Notes under the pieces: generated by a model | Database searches by the model: none | What the model was told of the DNA's origin: nothing | The model's input: only the letters and a program-made list of their open reading frames with translations | NCBI GenBank assembly: GCA_020465985.1 | Contig: JAANYP010002965.1 | Coordinates: 124,001-188,000 of the forward strand | Length of the DNA stretch: 64,000 nt | DNA from: Centrapalus pauciflorus | Taxonomy: Eukaryota; Streptophyta; Magnoliopsida; Asterales; Asteraceae | Direction: 5' to 3' | Part shown: piece by piece, positions 33,686-47,835 of the stretch | Layout: every line of letters starts with the position of its first letter | Numbering within the stretch: position 1 is the first letter of the stretch | Program-made: the position numbers and the translations under genes

Positions 33686-35767
33686 ATGTCATCATCTCAA
33701 GAAGCCATTTCATTAGCGACATTCCTGGTTAAAAAATGTAGCTCCATCAACTCCCGCCTAAAAGCCCGTCAAATCCATGCTCTGCTCATCACTGCTATAC
33801 CCCCAATCCGGAAAACACCTTACGTAAACAATAATCTCCTCTCCATGTATTCAAGATGTAGTTCCCTCTTAGACGCACACCTTGTGTTCGATCAAATGCC
33901 TCAAAGGACCATTGTTTCATACAATGCCCTCATTGCTGCCTATTCTCGCAGTCCTAACGATGCCCATATAGCATTCAAGCTACTAAAGCAGTTGAATCTA
34001 GAAGGCTTTGTGCCGAATGGACCTACTTTTACTAGCTTGCTACAAGCATCTTCTTGCATAGGAGATGTACTGCTAGGATCCTCTTTGCATTCACAGATTG
34101 TGAAATATGCGTTTTTGAGTGATACATTGGTCCAAACCTCTCTGCTTGGAATGTATTCCCATTCCAGTGATTTAGAGAGTTCGAAGAAGGTTTTCAGTTG
34201 TATGGTTCAAAAAGATGCAATGGCTTGGAATTCAATCATCGTTGGGCACATGAAAAATGAGAATATCATGCAAGGACTTAATCTCTTTGGCGACATGGTA
34301 AAGGCTGCGGTTTTGCCTACTCCATTTACATATTCAATTGTATTATACGCATGTACCAAATTACAACAATATAACATTGGGCAACTCATTCATGCCCATT
34401 TAATTGTGTACGGAACACTAACTGATCTGCCGTTGCAAAATGCTTTGCTGAACATGTATTGTAGCTGCAGGGATACTGACACGGCAGTCAGAGTTTTCAG
34501 GAACATTGAGAATCCAGATTTAGTCTCATGGAACTCGTTGTTAGCTATTTCAGGAAATCACGATGGTGAGAAGTCGATGCAAACATTTATTTATCTGTGT
34601 GAAGTTTCTAACGTGAAGCCGGATGACTATACATTTGCAACAGTTATCTCTGCAACACGAGCACTGTCAGCTTGTAGTTACGGAAAGCCACTACATGCTC
34701 AAGTTATTAAAACCGGATTCAACATGAATGTGTATGTTGGAAGTACGCTGGTGTCTATGTATTTTGACAATGGTGATAGTGAATCTGCTCAAAAGATTCT
34801 AAATTCAATGCCCATTAAGGATGTTGTTATCTGGACAGAAATGATCACTGGTTATTCTGGAATGGGCGATGGGGAAAATGCTATCAAGTGCTTTCACAAA
34901 ATGTCACAAGAACATAAGATTGACAGCTTTGCACTCAGTATCACTTTAAGTGCATGTGCAGATCTTGCAGCTCGGAATCAAGGGGAGATGATTCATTCTC
35001 AAGCTATTAAACTGGGGTATGAATATGTGATGACTGTTTGTGGAAGCCTGATCGATATGTATGCTAAATCTGGCGACCTCCGATCAGCTGAATTAGTTCT
35101 TTTGCAGATAGAAACCCCTGATTTGAAATGCTGGAACTCCATACTTGGAGCGTATAGCCACCATGGGAAAGCAGAGGAAGCATTTAGAATCTTCGATGAA
35201 ATTGTGAAACGAGGGTTTATTCCAGACGAAGTAACATATCTTTCGATGCTTGCAGCATGCAGTCATTGTGGTTTGGTTGACAAAGGGAAGATGTTATGGA
35301 GTTCTATGAAGCAAAACTTTTTATTTCCTGGAGCTAAACACTATTCTTGTTTGATAAATTTGTTAAGTCGAGCAGGATTATTGGAAGAAGCAGAGGAGAT
35401 GATCATGGAGTTTCCCAATTTAGAACTGTGGAGAACTTTACTGAGCTCGTGTGTCAATAGGAGGAACATCGAAGTGGGAACTCGTGTGGCTGACAGAATT
35501 ATGAACATGGACGAAGAAGATGGTGCAACATACGTATTGCTGACAAATCTTTATTCGTTAACAGGTCGATGGCATGAAGTCTCTAAAATGAGGAGGAAAC
35601 TAAGGCTTGTGGGTGAGAAAGATCCTGGTTTAAGCTGGATTGAGTTATTTAACAGTACACATGTTTTCTCCTGTGGAGATCAGACTCATCGAGAGGTTGA
35701 TGAAATGCAAGCTGAATTGCTATCATTACAGAAGAATTTGGTGAAATCAGAAGAAGATGGTGTGTGA
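33686..35767 (+). CDS. Pentatricopeptide repeat protein (PLS/E class)
   Basis: Intact intronless ORF of 693 residues, typical of plant PPR genes. It has tandem 31-36-residue repeats through most of its length. Recurrent signatures are NNLLSMYSRCSSLLDAHLVFDQMP, VSYNALIAAYS, SWNSLLA, YVGSTLVSMYFDNGD and WNSILGAYSHHGKAEEAFRIFDEIVKRG (each quoted only in part). After the last repeats an E-type tail appears (LWRTLLSSC, YVLLTNLYSLTGRW, DPGLSWIE) without a DYW deaminase. Such proteins bind organellar RNA in a sequence-specific way, mostly in editing or processing in mitochondria or plastids; targeting is not obvious from the N terminus. It resembles the Arabidopsis At3g50420 type, though orthology is unproven. 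It is the only clearly intact host gene in the window. Confidence 0.95.
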   Translation: MSSSQEAISLATFLVKKCSSINSRLKARQIHALLITAIPPIRKTPYVNNNLLSMYSRCSSLLDAHLVFDQMPQRTIVSYNALIAAYSRSPNDAHIAFKLLKQLNLEGFVPNGPTFTSLLQASSCIGDVLLGSSLHSQIVKYAFLSDTLVQTSLLGMYSHSSDLESSKKVFSCMVQKDAMAWNSIIVGHMKNENIMQGLNLFGDMVKAAVLPTPFTYSIVLYACTKLQQYNIGQLIHAHLIVYGTLTDLPLQNALLNMYCSCRDTDTAVRVFRNIENPDLVSWNSLLAISGNHDGEKSMQTFIYLCEVSNVKPDDYTFATVISATRALSACSYGKPLHAQVIKTGFNMNVYVGSTLVSMYFDNGDSESAQKILNSMPIKDVVIWTEMITGYSGMGDGENAIKCFHKMSQEHKIDSFALSITLSACADLAARNQGEMIHSQAIKLGYEYVMTVCGSLIDMYAKSGDLRSAELVLLQIETPDLKCWNSILGAYSHHGKAEEAFRIFDEIVKRGFIPDEVTYLSMLAACSHCGLVDKGKMLWSSMKQNFLFPGAKHYSCLINLLSRAGLLEEAEEMIMEFPNLELWRTLLSSCVNRRNIEVGTRVADRIMNMDEEDGATYVLLTNLYSLTGRWHEVSKMRRKLRLVGEKDPGLSWIELFNSTHVFSCGDQTHREVDEMQAELLSLQKNLVKSEEDGV

Positions 35768-35815
35768 ACATATACTTTAAGAAGTGTTGCACGTTCTGTC
35801 AAACAGAATGAAGGC

Positions 35816-35821
35816 AATAAA
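35816..35821 (+). terminator. Putative polyadenylation signal of the PPR gene
   Basis: AATAAA 49 bases after the stop codon, followed by a T-rich region near 35850. Confidence 0.5.
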
Positions 35822-36286
35822 CTATATAAAACGTGTTTAAAAACCTATAAACCTTGTATTTTTAATAGCGTATCATTTAGAAATTGAAACTTCAGTTAGA
35901 TTACTTGTATTTTTAAAAAAAAAAAATTAATATATCCATATAAAGCATTTGAAACTTTACCAGCATATATCTCTCAATCTCCCGGTTAGCTATAATCATC
36001 AAACCTGCTTTTCTCCAAAAGCTACTCACTTATTTCATGACCTCTGTGTATTCAAATGTCCATTGCAAGGCAATTGAAAACCGACCAGCGTCTTCAAATC
36101 TCAGTCACAGCTGACTAAATGGAAGTGCTTCTATCTTCTTCAGGTGAATATTCTCCGGGGATTCTAAATCGTTGAAAAAGAATGATGATTATATATTTAT
36201 AAGTTTGTTCAATTTATAGTTTTATACCGTATTTTCAGTCTTGACTTGTTTTGACCAACAAATAAAGATTTGACCATTAGATGACT

Positions 36287-36412
36287 CTTTTTTGAATTAC
36301 AAGGAAGCACCGGCAACATGAAGAGGCAAATAAAAAGGTAAGACCTTATAAAATCTATTGACGTGATTACCTCTTGTATCTTTAGTAGGCACTCTTTTTT
36401 GAATTACAAGGA
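36287..36412. repeat. Pair of about 22-bp direct repeats
   Basis: CTTTTTTGAATTACAAGGAAG occurs near 36287 and again near 36391, each followed by a related ...AACATGAA tail. This is a local duplication just upstream of the 14-3-3 fragment. Confidence 0.75.
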
Positions 36413-36435
36413 AGTACTGTGAACATGAATATTCT

Positions 36436-36696
36436 CCTTTTGTTATCGGCTCGCTTTGAGCGGCTTGTCATATCGTTTCAGCGATTGAACAAAAGGAGGA
36501 GCCCCAAATGAACGAAGATCACGTCATGCTTGTCAAGGACTACAGATCTAAGGTCGAGAAGGAGCTCTCAGATGTTTACTCAGGAATACTGAAGATTTTG
36601 GATTCATATTTGAAGATGAAAGGAGATTTATCATAGGTATTTAGCAGAGTTCAAAGTACAGCAGAGGCTACTATGAACTCCTACAAAGCTGCTCAG
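36436..36696 (+). pseudogene. 14-3-3 protein gene fragment
   Basis: Translation gives a recognisable central part of a plant 14-3-3 protein: VSAIEQKEE, NEDHV, DYRSKVEKELSDVYSGILKILDS, then LKMKGD directly after. The usual stretch between LDS and YLKMKGD is missing, so a block of about a dozen codons is deleted. A one-base shift follows (YHRYLAEFK is in another frame), then NSYKAAQ, ending at CAG|GTATTT, which resembles an original exon/intron border. An upstream TGA sits near VIGSL. 14-3-3 proteins bind phosphoserine clients; this copy is dead. Confidence 0.85.
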
Positions 36697-37089
36697 GTAT
36701 TTTAATTACTCAATTTTGTGTTAACTATTGAGTCCTGAAGTTTTTGTGCTATTTTGGTTAAGATTTGCTAGGATGATTATATACCTGTTCATATAATAAA
36801 ACATGCAAAGCTGCTGTTACCTAGTCCTATCACTACAAAATAAAAGCCTTATAGTGACTGAAATTATTAGTGACTGAAATCAAAACAGTCACTAAAGGAG
36901 TAAAGGTTGCTATATGGACTGAAATTAAAAGTAGTTAATGTTTTATAAAAATTAGAAAAAAAAAAAATTACTTTGCGAAGTCTACCTTCTTAGGCCTCAG
37001 TCTCCAGAAGAATTTGTGACCTACCTTCTCCACAATGTCTCACGTTTGAAAAAAACCCTAAAATATATCCTCGCCGCCGTTGCGCCGCC

Positions 37090-37298
37090 TCCATCGCCGC
37101 TGCGGCCGTCTCCACCACCGCCTAGCATATTCAGTCTCTGCTGCTCCTCGTCGCCTCTCACTTCGCACGCCTCAGCCTCCCCCAACGGAGGAGTCGCCGT
37201 CGTCATCGCCGCTGCGGCCGTCTCCACCACCGCCTAACATATTCAGGCCAAATATTCAGTCTCTGATCTGCTCCTCGTGGCCTCTCACTTCGCACGCA
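37090..37298. repeat. GC-rich direct duplication inside the CACTA element
   Basis: The block around CGCCGCTGCGGCCGTCTCCA at 37090-37168 recurs at 37203-37298 with the same following TCGCCTCTCACTTCGCACGC-type sequence. Open frames here are low-complexity proline/serine-rich and not credible genes. Confidence 0.75.
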
Positions 37299-38119
37299 AC
37301 TCACATTCACAAACCCTAAATCTCTCTGATCGAACCCCTCAGTCTCCAACGGAGGAGTTGCCGCCGCTGCTGCGCCGCCTCCATCGCATGCTGCACCTAC
37401 TCCGGCTTCGACGGTGTCTTCCACCTCCGCTACTGCACCTCCCGCTGCTAATCAATCTCTTCAGGTATAAATTTCTTACTTTTTTAACTTGTGATTAGTT
37501 GATCAAAACATTGGCTTTGATTTTGTTTACATTCTTAACTTGGTTAAAATTAGTATTGATTGTGGTCATGTATGTAAAGAAGGTTTTTGATTAATGTTAT
37601 CATGTAAAACTAAATTTGTATCGTTTTGCAAGCTGGCTTTTACAAGTGTAGTCTAAAAGTACAACCGGTTAAAATAATAAATAGTATAAAGCTTAAAAAA
37701 GGGATATGAATTATATGGAATAATCAGTAAATGAAGAACATGTTATATATCTCTCCCATTTAATTGGTTGTTTTAATTTTATAGAAATAATGTTTATATA
37801 CAGTAGTAGTATGAGTCTTGCACAGGGACATGTTTTCTTGTGTTTAAACTTTAAAAGGGTTTTGTAAACAAATGGAAGTGAGTTTGAGCTTGATTCTAAA
37901 GATGTTAGGGTAAGTATGAAGTGGATGAATATTCTAATAAAACAAAGGATAAGAAGAAGCAGAATGATTTCAATATGTAATAGGCTGGTGCCGGAACATT
38001 CATTTCCCATCAAAGAAATGAGGCATATATGTAAAAAAAACCTAGTTAGTATACTAGTACACACCGACACAACAGGAAGAAGGAAATGCAGAAACAGGGA
38101 AGAAGACAAAAACATGGTA

Positions 38120-38240
38120 TTATTGCGAGTCCTTGGGAATTCCAAGTCTCTTGCGGAAATCTTCCTCCATACGTGGAAGGCCATCACGCAGCTTGATTGT
38201 TGGCTCCCAACCATGACAAGCGGAATGCCTACTAAGAAAT
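38120..38240 (-). pseudogene. Possible captured host-gene fragment (C-terminal exon)
   Basis: On the minus strand a frame reads GWEPTIKLRDGLPRMEEDF followed by RKRLGIPKDSQ and a stop, with a non-repetitive, conserved-looking composition. The GWEP..LRDGLP..DFR.R pattern recalls the C-terminal tail of extended-SDR nucleotide-sugar enzymes such as UDP-glucuronate decarboxylases, but the identification is weak. Its position inside a CACTA element suggests transduplication. Confidence 0.35.
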
Positions 38241-38401
38241 TCGAGCAATTTCTCTCTTTATATGTCTCAGGAAAAATATACAATCTCTTTTAGCAAACTT
38301 TTAAGTTAAAAGTTCTCTTTTTACACACTATCATCAATTAAGCGTTCACAAGATTGTATATTTGTTTCTTAATTTTTTATATTGTGTTTGTTTCCATTTC
38401 T

Positions 38402-38561
38402 TGAAACATGAGTTTATATGCATTTAAAGTCGAAGCATGTGACTATGCATTACTTCTTATATGATTTCTTAATTACCAGTCCCGTACAAACGATTATTTT
38501 ATTTCTTGAAACATGAGTTTATATGCATTTAAAGTCGAAGCATGTGACTATGCATTACTAC
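38402..38561. repeat. 53-bp direct duplication
   Basis: CTTGAAACATGAGTTTATAT and the next 33 bases occur at 38402-38455 and again from about 38504, separated by about 50 bases. The second copy abuts an ACTACAACAAAAATG stretch resembling another CACTA terminus. Confidence 0.85.
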
Positions 38562-38922
38562 AACAAAAATGTCATTTAGTGACTGAGACGTTTAGTGACT
38601 GAGACTTTTAGTAATTGGCATGCTTTACGAAATTACATTGTAGATATAAACAACTGTGATCTGTTATATTGTTTCACACTTCATAATTTTTTACTACTAC
38701 TATGAATTGGTAATATTTGTACAATGTAGTATTTGTTTAAAATGGGCAATATATTTTCCTCCAAAACATTATACATACATGTTTTTATTTTTTTTCCTTA
38801 TGAAATAATCAGTGTCTTAATTATTTTGTATTTACCTCTGTTAATTGGAATAATCAGTGCCTTAATAAGTTTGTTTTTCTTTGTTCTTTTTAATAATCCC
38901 TTTTCTTCTCTTAATTTCGTAG

Positions 38923-39087
38923 TTGGGGAAGGTATTGATCACGAAGGATAACGGATCGTGTTTTTCTCAAGATCCCCAAGTACCGCTATTGAAGGCTCGT
39001 GTCAATGAACTCGAAGGAGAGCTTAAAGAAATGCGAGCAGATATGGCACGTATGATGGCTATGGGTCTAAATGATTCAGGCTGTTAA
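38923..39087 (+). pseudogene. Terminal exon of an En/Spm-associated protein (coiled coil)
   Basis: An AG acceptor (TTAATTTCGTAG) is followed by an open exon of 54 residues ending in TAA. It contains a short coiled coil (LLKARVNELEGELKEM, RADMARMMAMG). Plant CACTA (Ptta/En-Spm) proteins often end with such a short coiled-coil exon. Upstream exons were not recognised, so this is probably a remnant. Confidence 0.5.
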
Positions 39088-40865
39088 TGACTCGTGCAGC
39101 GTGTATACACATTGTCGTAATCTGAACGCGAGTAAATGAATTAAACTTCGGTAAGTGTTTCAAATAATATGTCTCTTACATTTGTTCCTTAAAATTTATA
39201 TTAGCATGATAGCTTTTATTTGTTGTGTCATATAATAGCATTTAGAATTGGTCCAGTTTGTTTTCTTAGAGTGACAACTCCTTGCGGTCACAATTTTAGT
39301 TTCTCATCATGTGTTTTTGAATTAATTGTTTTCGTTTATTTAGATATTCCTTAATATTGATTTAAGTGATGCTAGTGTTTATTTGAATCGATTTTGGCTT
39401 TGAGACCAAAGTATATATTTGGATATTTGTGTTAAAATCCTGCAGAAAGAGATGGCTTTGAGATATATATTCGGTTTGTTCAACTTTAGTTAATAGCCAA
39501 AACCTGCACTCATTATTTTATAGTCTAATCACTAATGTACCTGTTAGTAAGTATTTTTGGTTGAATGTGAGTTACTAGGTCTAGGTTAATTACTCGATTT
39601 TGCTTTTCTTTTTTTGATTTTTTTGTTAATTGTTAGTCAGTCGCTAGTTGTTGAGTAATTGTGAAGATTTAGTAATCAATTTGGATATTTTGATTTGAAA
39701 TGTCAGTAAACAAAGGCTGTATCACTTTAGCTATTTTCTAATCTGGTCTTTTGTGAATTGTGTTACTTTGTAATTGTTGGTAGGCTAAATTTGTTTTTTT
39801 GCTTGAAAATTGAGATTTGATAACTTTATCTGTTACTTTGGATTTTAAATGGAAATTTGATTTACGAATGTGTTACTTTTTAGTCTGAATTTTGAGTAGA
39901 TTCAATCAGGTAAATTTCTTAGTGTCTTTTACTTATACTCTATGAAAGCTACTTGCAATCAATGACCAGTGTTTCTGATGCTTTTATTCTAAAAGTTGTT
40001 TATGTGTGCTCTTTAAAACCACTTTACACCCTACTTTAAAGCCAAAACCAGACAGGAACTTCTCAAGGGCGAACACCCAACATCCTGCTTGTTGTCCTAA
40101 AACGAGATGTGTTTAGTAAGACCAAGGCTTACTCATATACCCAACATCCTGCTTGTGGTCAATTCACCTAAGGTGTTACTTTTTACGGCAGGTGTAAACC
40201 CAAATTCTTACGATTTAGCAGAGGACTAAAAGGGTTTGAGGTAGATTCATCTTCAGTCTCTAGATTATATTGATTTTTACTGACTTTAAATTGAATTAGC
40301 TGTAGAATTTGTTGTTGATTCAAGTTAGGTTTGTTTTTTTAAATTTATCTGGCGGCCTGATATTCTCTATTTATTCATTGTTTGCTGTTACGATTCTTAC
40401 TATGCGCTTGCTGATTTTAGAAGTATTTTTATTTCACTTTTCATGTGTGTTCCTCACTTTTGATTGCATGTGAAGTATTTTTTGTGAAAATGCAGAAGAA
40501 TGCGTTCGAAGATGCTTCTTGTACTTGAATGTTCATTATATCTTTGTGATCGAGAAGGTACTATGTATGTTTGAATGTTCTCCTAGGCTTTTGTAAATGC
40601 AGGAGTTTTATTGAATCTGTTTGTGTTTAGCATGCAATATATGGGAAGTAAAGTGTATTGTGAATTCGTCATATATGTGTAAAAATGCTTAAAAGTGATT
40701 AGTTCTTATCGTTGTTGATTGGTACTTGTAGTTATTTCATATTATCTTACCATAATATTTTTTTCATTGTGATTCTTGCAGATAATAAATTCAGTAAACA
40801 TGCTTTTATAAAGGAATCAGGAGGTTGCAAAGTTGAAGATGTTGGATGTAGAAACATAACCAGAT

Positions 40866-41010
40866 TGTAATTTTTGTCCGACTAAAATGGAATTGTTGGA
40901 ATACATTTGGATTTTGAATTGTAATTTTTGTCTGACTAAAATGGAAGTATTGGAATACATTTGATTTTCAATTGTAATTTTTGTTCGACTAAAATGGAAA
41001 TGAAGAAATA
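40866..41010. repeat. About 55-bp tandem repeat, three copies
   Basis: The unit begins TTGTAATTTTTGTCYGACTA and includes AAAATGGAA and GGAATACATTT; the third copy is partial. It lies near the right end of the CACTA element. Confidence 0.85.
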
Positions 41011-41401
41011 GTTTTGATATGTCAATATTGTTAACAGGGTTTTATGGTTATATATATATAGACACACAGAGAGAGAGGTTTTAGTGACTGAAATTAAAAG
41101 TAAGTAAAAATGGCTTCTTATGACTGAAATTCCATTTTTTAGTGACTGTAAATGTTATGTCAAGAAAAGAATGATGGATCCTCATTATTTTCCAAGCATC
41201 CTATACCTACTGAAATAATCAGTCACTAAATCTCCTTAGCTTTTACTGACTGAAAAATTGTGTATGTAAATACTATTAGTGACTGTGGCGTTAGTGACTG
41301 TTTTTATTTTAGAGCGAGAAACTCAAATTGGATTTAGTGACTGATTTTTGAGTTTTACTGACAGAAATGTTCAGTCACTAAAAGGCTATTATTTTGTAGT
41401 G

Positions 41402-42329
41402 ATATTTTGAAGCAAGATTTAATTATCGTCAGGAGGTTAATTATCCTCTTGGTGTGTGCAGTACATGGATATATAAGAGGAAGAGGTGATAAGAGTGTGG
41501 CTATAATAAATTTTTGGATCATTCTGGAGAATGTTGAATGCCTAGCTTCATACATGTTTAATCAAAGAAAGTTTGTTAACCGGGGCGTCTTTTAGGGTGT
41601 GCGGGTGTGCGGGAGGCTCGACTGCAAAGGGCCCTAATTTTGGAGGGTTTCATGGTCATAATAAACATCTAAATTTGGGCCAATGAACTTTTTTGCATTT
41701 GACGCATACTCGTTGTGCATAGATGTGTTGAAATGGAATTAATGTCAAATTTAATTTTATTCGTATTATTCATATTAATTTCTCACTAATTATTTTTTGT
41801 CTTTCACGACTCCCAGTTTACCTATTAAATTTGAGATTCAAAATAACTAATTTATTGTTTAATATATTTAAGAGTTTATGTTGTATTCACAAGAACAGTG
41901 CCCTCCGAACTCCATGGGCCATGTTGGTAACTTATTAATGGCATCAACTGTCATCTGCCAAAACTATTCCATATGAAATTATTTAGTATTGTTCATACAT
42001 GATCACAGTTCTTTTGATATATTTTGTGCCGCAAATCATCAACGAAACCCTTCTGAAACATGTTTACGATGCAAATTTGTAAACAACAGTGGATAGTAAT
42101 AAAAATAAAGAAAATTTAGTTTGATGTGTTACCGTCTTATAAAGCGGAATTAAAATTCAAGATCATCACTTTACTTTTCTCGTGTTACGTGTTGCGTTGC
42201 TGATCATCGAAGGAACAAATTTTAGGTTTGTTTGTTATTATTTATCTTCTGTGTCGTGCCGTTTTTGTCTCTGATGGGTCGAAGCTCATGTGGAGAATGG
42301 ACAACCCGTCATTTGTATTATATAACGGT
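41402..42329. other. Unassigned DNA right of the CACTA element
   Basis: It includes a 62-residue open frame (41407-41595) with no recognisable domain, judged not to be a gene. Nothing else is supported. Confidence 0.4.
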
Positions 42330-42460
42330 TAGGGATGAACACGGTCCGGTTCGACCGATTTGGCAAGTAAGATCTCGGCCAAACTAATAATTTCGGTTTA
42401 TAAAATTCTCAAACCAAACGGTCAAACCTAACTGTGTTGACCTCTAATTACAGTTTGATA
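42330..42460. mobile_element. hAT-like terminus fragment
   Basis: TAGGGATGAACACGGTCCGG followed by AACCAAACGGTC-type subterminal repeats resembles one end of the hAT element at 31427-32099. No opposite end was found, so the right limit is approximate. Confidence 0.45.
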
Positions 42461-42748
42461 AGATGGTTATTGATATAATTATAAATTCATAAAAAAATTT
42501 ATAAAAGTCATGTTTTGTAATTATTTATTGTGATAGTGTATTACTAAAACAACACCTTCAGAAAATTTATCTAATTTTCATGTTTTGTTAAAACGGTTTT
42601 CGATAGACTTTTTTTTAAATAGCGATATTTGTCGTTAACTACGGCTGATCTAGTTATATTATACTTTCTAAACTTTATGAGTTTAATTCTAGTGTATCTT
42701 GTAAGAAGTTTTGTTTCTTTTGATCGTGTTTCATCGATAAATATATAT

Positions 42749-43106
42749 AGATTTAGGTTCAAGTGAGTGCCCACCTATTACACAGCGCCACCGAAGGTAC
42801 CACTCGTAAAATTAATTTTTTTTCACAAACATGTTTTAATTAACATTACACAGATGATATATGAATTTCACGCAAATTTGAATACTCTAAGTGCATGAAA
42901 TCACGCATCACATATATATGCAAAATTATGTAAGTGTACGTTCACATCATTTTTTAGGAGCTAGGAGATGTGAATGTATGTGAAATTTATATACGATCTT
43001 CATAATGTTAATTAAAACATGTTTATGAAAAAAAATTAATAAAAAGTTCTTTAAATGTGGTACTTCCTGGTGCGCTGCATAGTAAGTGGTACTATCTCGA
43101 ACCATG

Positions 43107-43107
<1 letters not shown>
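42749..43107. mobile_element. Microsatellite-nested TIR element 1
   Basis: The left end, AGATTTAGGTTCAAGTGAGT plus CAGCGCCACC...GGTACCAC, is mirrored at the right (reverse complement GGTTCGAGATAGTACCAC, then CAGCGCACCAGGAAGTACCAC). Internal blocks such as CATGTTTTAATTAACATTA also pair. The left flank is a short TATATATA, the right flank a long ACAT/TA/CA microsatellite. Non-coding. Same family as 51041-51404. Confidence 0.7.
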
Positions 43108-43137
<30 letters not shown>

Positions 43138-43167
43138 CATACATACATACATACATACATACATACA

Positions 43168-43225
<58 letters not shown>

Positions 43226-43278
43226 CACATATATAAACACACACACACACACTCTCACACACACACACATATATATAT
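43108..43278. repeat. Compound microsatellite
   Basis: About 21 ACAT units, then (TA)n, then CA-rich repeats and (TA)n. Apparent ORFs here are repeat artefacts. Confidence 0.95.
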
Positions 43279-43998
43279 AGGGTCGGGATCAATGGGGTAT
43301 CATGTTAGACTGGGGAACCGGAGTCCACCCATGTTTGGTTATAAGTTTAAAAGGGTAATATTGGAAATAGGTTTATCTTAATTAATATAATAGATGGCAA
43401 CTAATGAATTAATAGATCTATTAATTATAGAGATTTACTTCCATAACAACAATTTTAAAAAATTTCAAATTGGGTTTTACTGAACATGTTCAATCAGATT
43501 CGACAATGAGTTTTAGTGAACATGTTCAATTGGATTCGACAATGGGTTTTAGTGAACAACTGAACATGTTCAACCGGAGGTGTCAAATAAGAGTATTTAT
43601 TATTTTCATCAACCCGTTCATGAAGGTTCAATTTCATATACACGTTATTGAACATGTGCAATCGAGGTTTATTGTGTTTTTAGTCATTGTTAACCGTTTT
43701 GGTGATAAACCAATATTGACGGTATTGAACATATTCAATCGTGGTTTATGGTGTACATTTGCACATGTTCAGTATAAGTGTAAGGAATGATATTAACTAA
43801 AATGGAGATTTTCATGGGATACACAGAATCTTTGATTCTAATTTAATATTTTTAATACCATTTTTACCCCAATATTAATTAATGTGGGAAAAAATTTAAG
43901 CAATATTTATATTATATTTTAAAAATTTTGATGATAAATGATTGGATATAAACGGTTCCCAGTACCCTAGTCTAACATGGTACCCCATTGATCTTGAA

Positions 43999-44001
<3 letters not shown>
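43279..44001. mobile_element. Microsatellite-nested TIR element 2
   Basis: Left AGGGTCGGGATCAATGGGGT and right (reverse complement) AGATTCAAGATCAATGGGGT, continuing with shared ATCATGTTAGACT-type sequence: inverted repeats of about 45 bases. Both sides are flanked by TATATA. The interior has repeats of a GAACATGTTCAAT motif but no credible gene. Confidence 0.8.

Positions 44002-44065
<64 letters not shown>
44002..44065. repeat. (TA)n microsatellite
   Basis: About 64 bases of TA between TIR elements 2 and 3. Confidence 0.95.
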
Positions 44066-44068
<3 letters not shown>

Positions 44069-44488
44069 TTGGGTTCACATGAAAACCCGTCATTACCGTG
44101 AGAACGTGAGAACCACTCTAAAAATTGTGCATCCACTGTATAAAATTGTGCATTTGATACTAAAATTAAATGTTTTCGATATATTTATGTATTTCATGTA
44201 ATAATTTACGCATCTCATGCTATAATTTATCCATTTTATGTACGAATTGTGCATTTAAGAAAATTTGTGCATTTGATGTTCAAATTTGTGCATTTAGTTT
44301 ATAATTTAATGAATGTAAGTTTTGAATGTAATTTTAGTGTTAAATTATGATATTTATTAACATTTAAGACTAATAATGATTTTAATTAAAACTTTTAATT
44401 TTAAAATTTGTGCATTTGATGTACAAATTTGTGCATTTTGGAGTGGTTCTCACGTTCTCACGGTAACAAGGGTTCTTACCGGAACCCA

Positions 44489-44492
<4 letters not shown>
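44066..44492. mobile_element. Microsatellite-nested TIR element 3
   Basis: Ends GATTGGGTTCACATGAAAAC and, reverse-complemented, GGTTGGGTTCCGGTAAGAAC. They share the inner block ACCGTGAGAACGTGAGAACC. The interior has repeated TTGTGCATTTGATG motifs. Flanked by (TA)n on both sides. Non-coding. Confidence 0.82.

Positions 44493-44575
<83 letters not shown>
44493..44575. repeat. (TA)n microsatellite
   Basis: About 83 bases of TA between elements 3 and 4. Confidence 0.95.
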
Positions 44576-46999
<2,424 letters not shown>

Positions 47000-47000
47000 T

Positions 47001-47835
<835 letters not shown>

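Larger units (their letters stand above)
36831..41401. mobile_element. CACTA-type transposon, 4.6 kb
   Basis: Left terminus CACTACAAAATAAAAGCC; right terminus reverse-complemented CACTACAAAATAATAGCC. Many subterminal copies of TAGTGACTGAAA occur at both ends (36857-36920 and 41079-41390), as in En/Spm-like elements. Immediate flanks TAT and ATA do not form the usual 3-bp direct duplication. Internally there is a terminal coiled-coil exon (38923-39087), duplicated GC-rich leader segments and a possible captured host fragment, but no full transposase. Confidence 0.82.

Noticed and set aside
37016..37498. Overlapping proline/serine/alanine-rich ORFs on both strands
   Set aside because: GC-rich duplicated leader sequence; no domain or codon signal.
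38733..38951. Hydrophobic 72-residue ORF
   Set aside because: T-rich intronic-looking DNA in the CACTA element gives Phe/Ile/Leu by composition.
41407..41595. 62-residue ORF as a gene
   Set aside because: No recognisable domain, homology cue or supporting signals.
43110..43260. Frames of repeated Thr-Tyr-Ile-His or Val-Cys-Met-Tyr
   Set aside because: Direct products of the ACAT tetranucleotide repeat.
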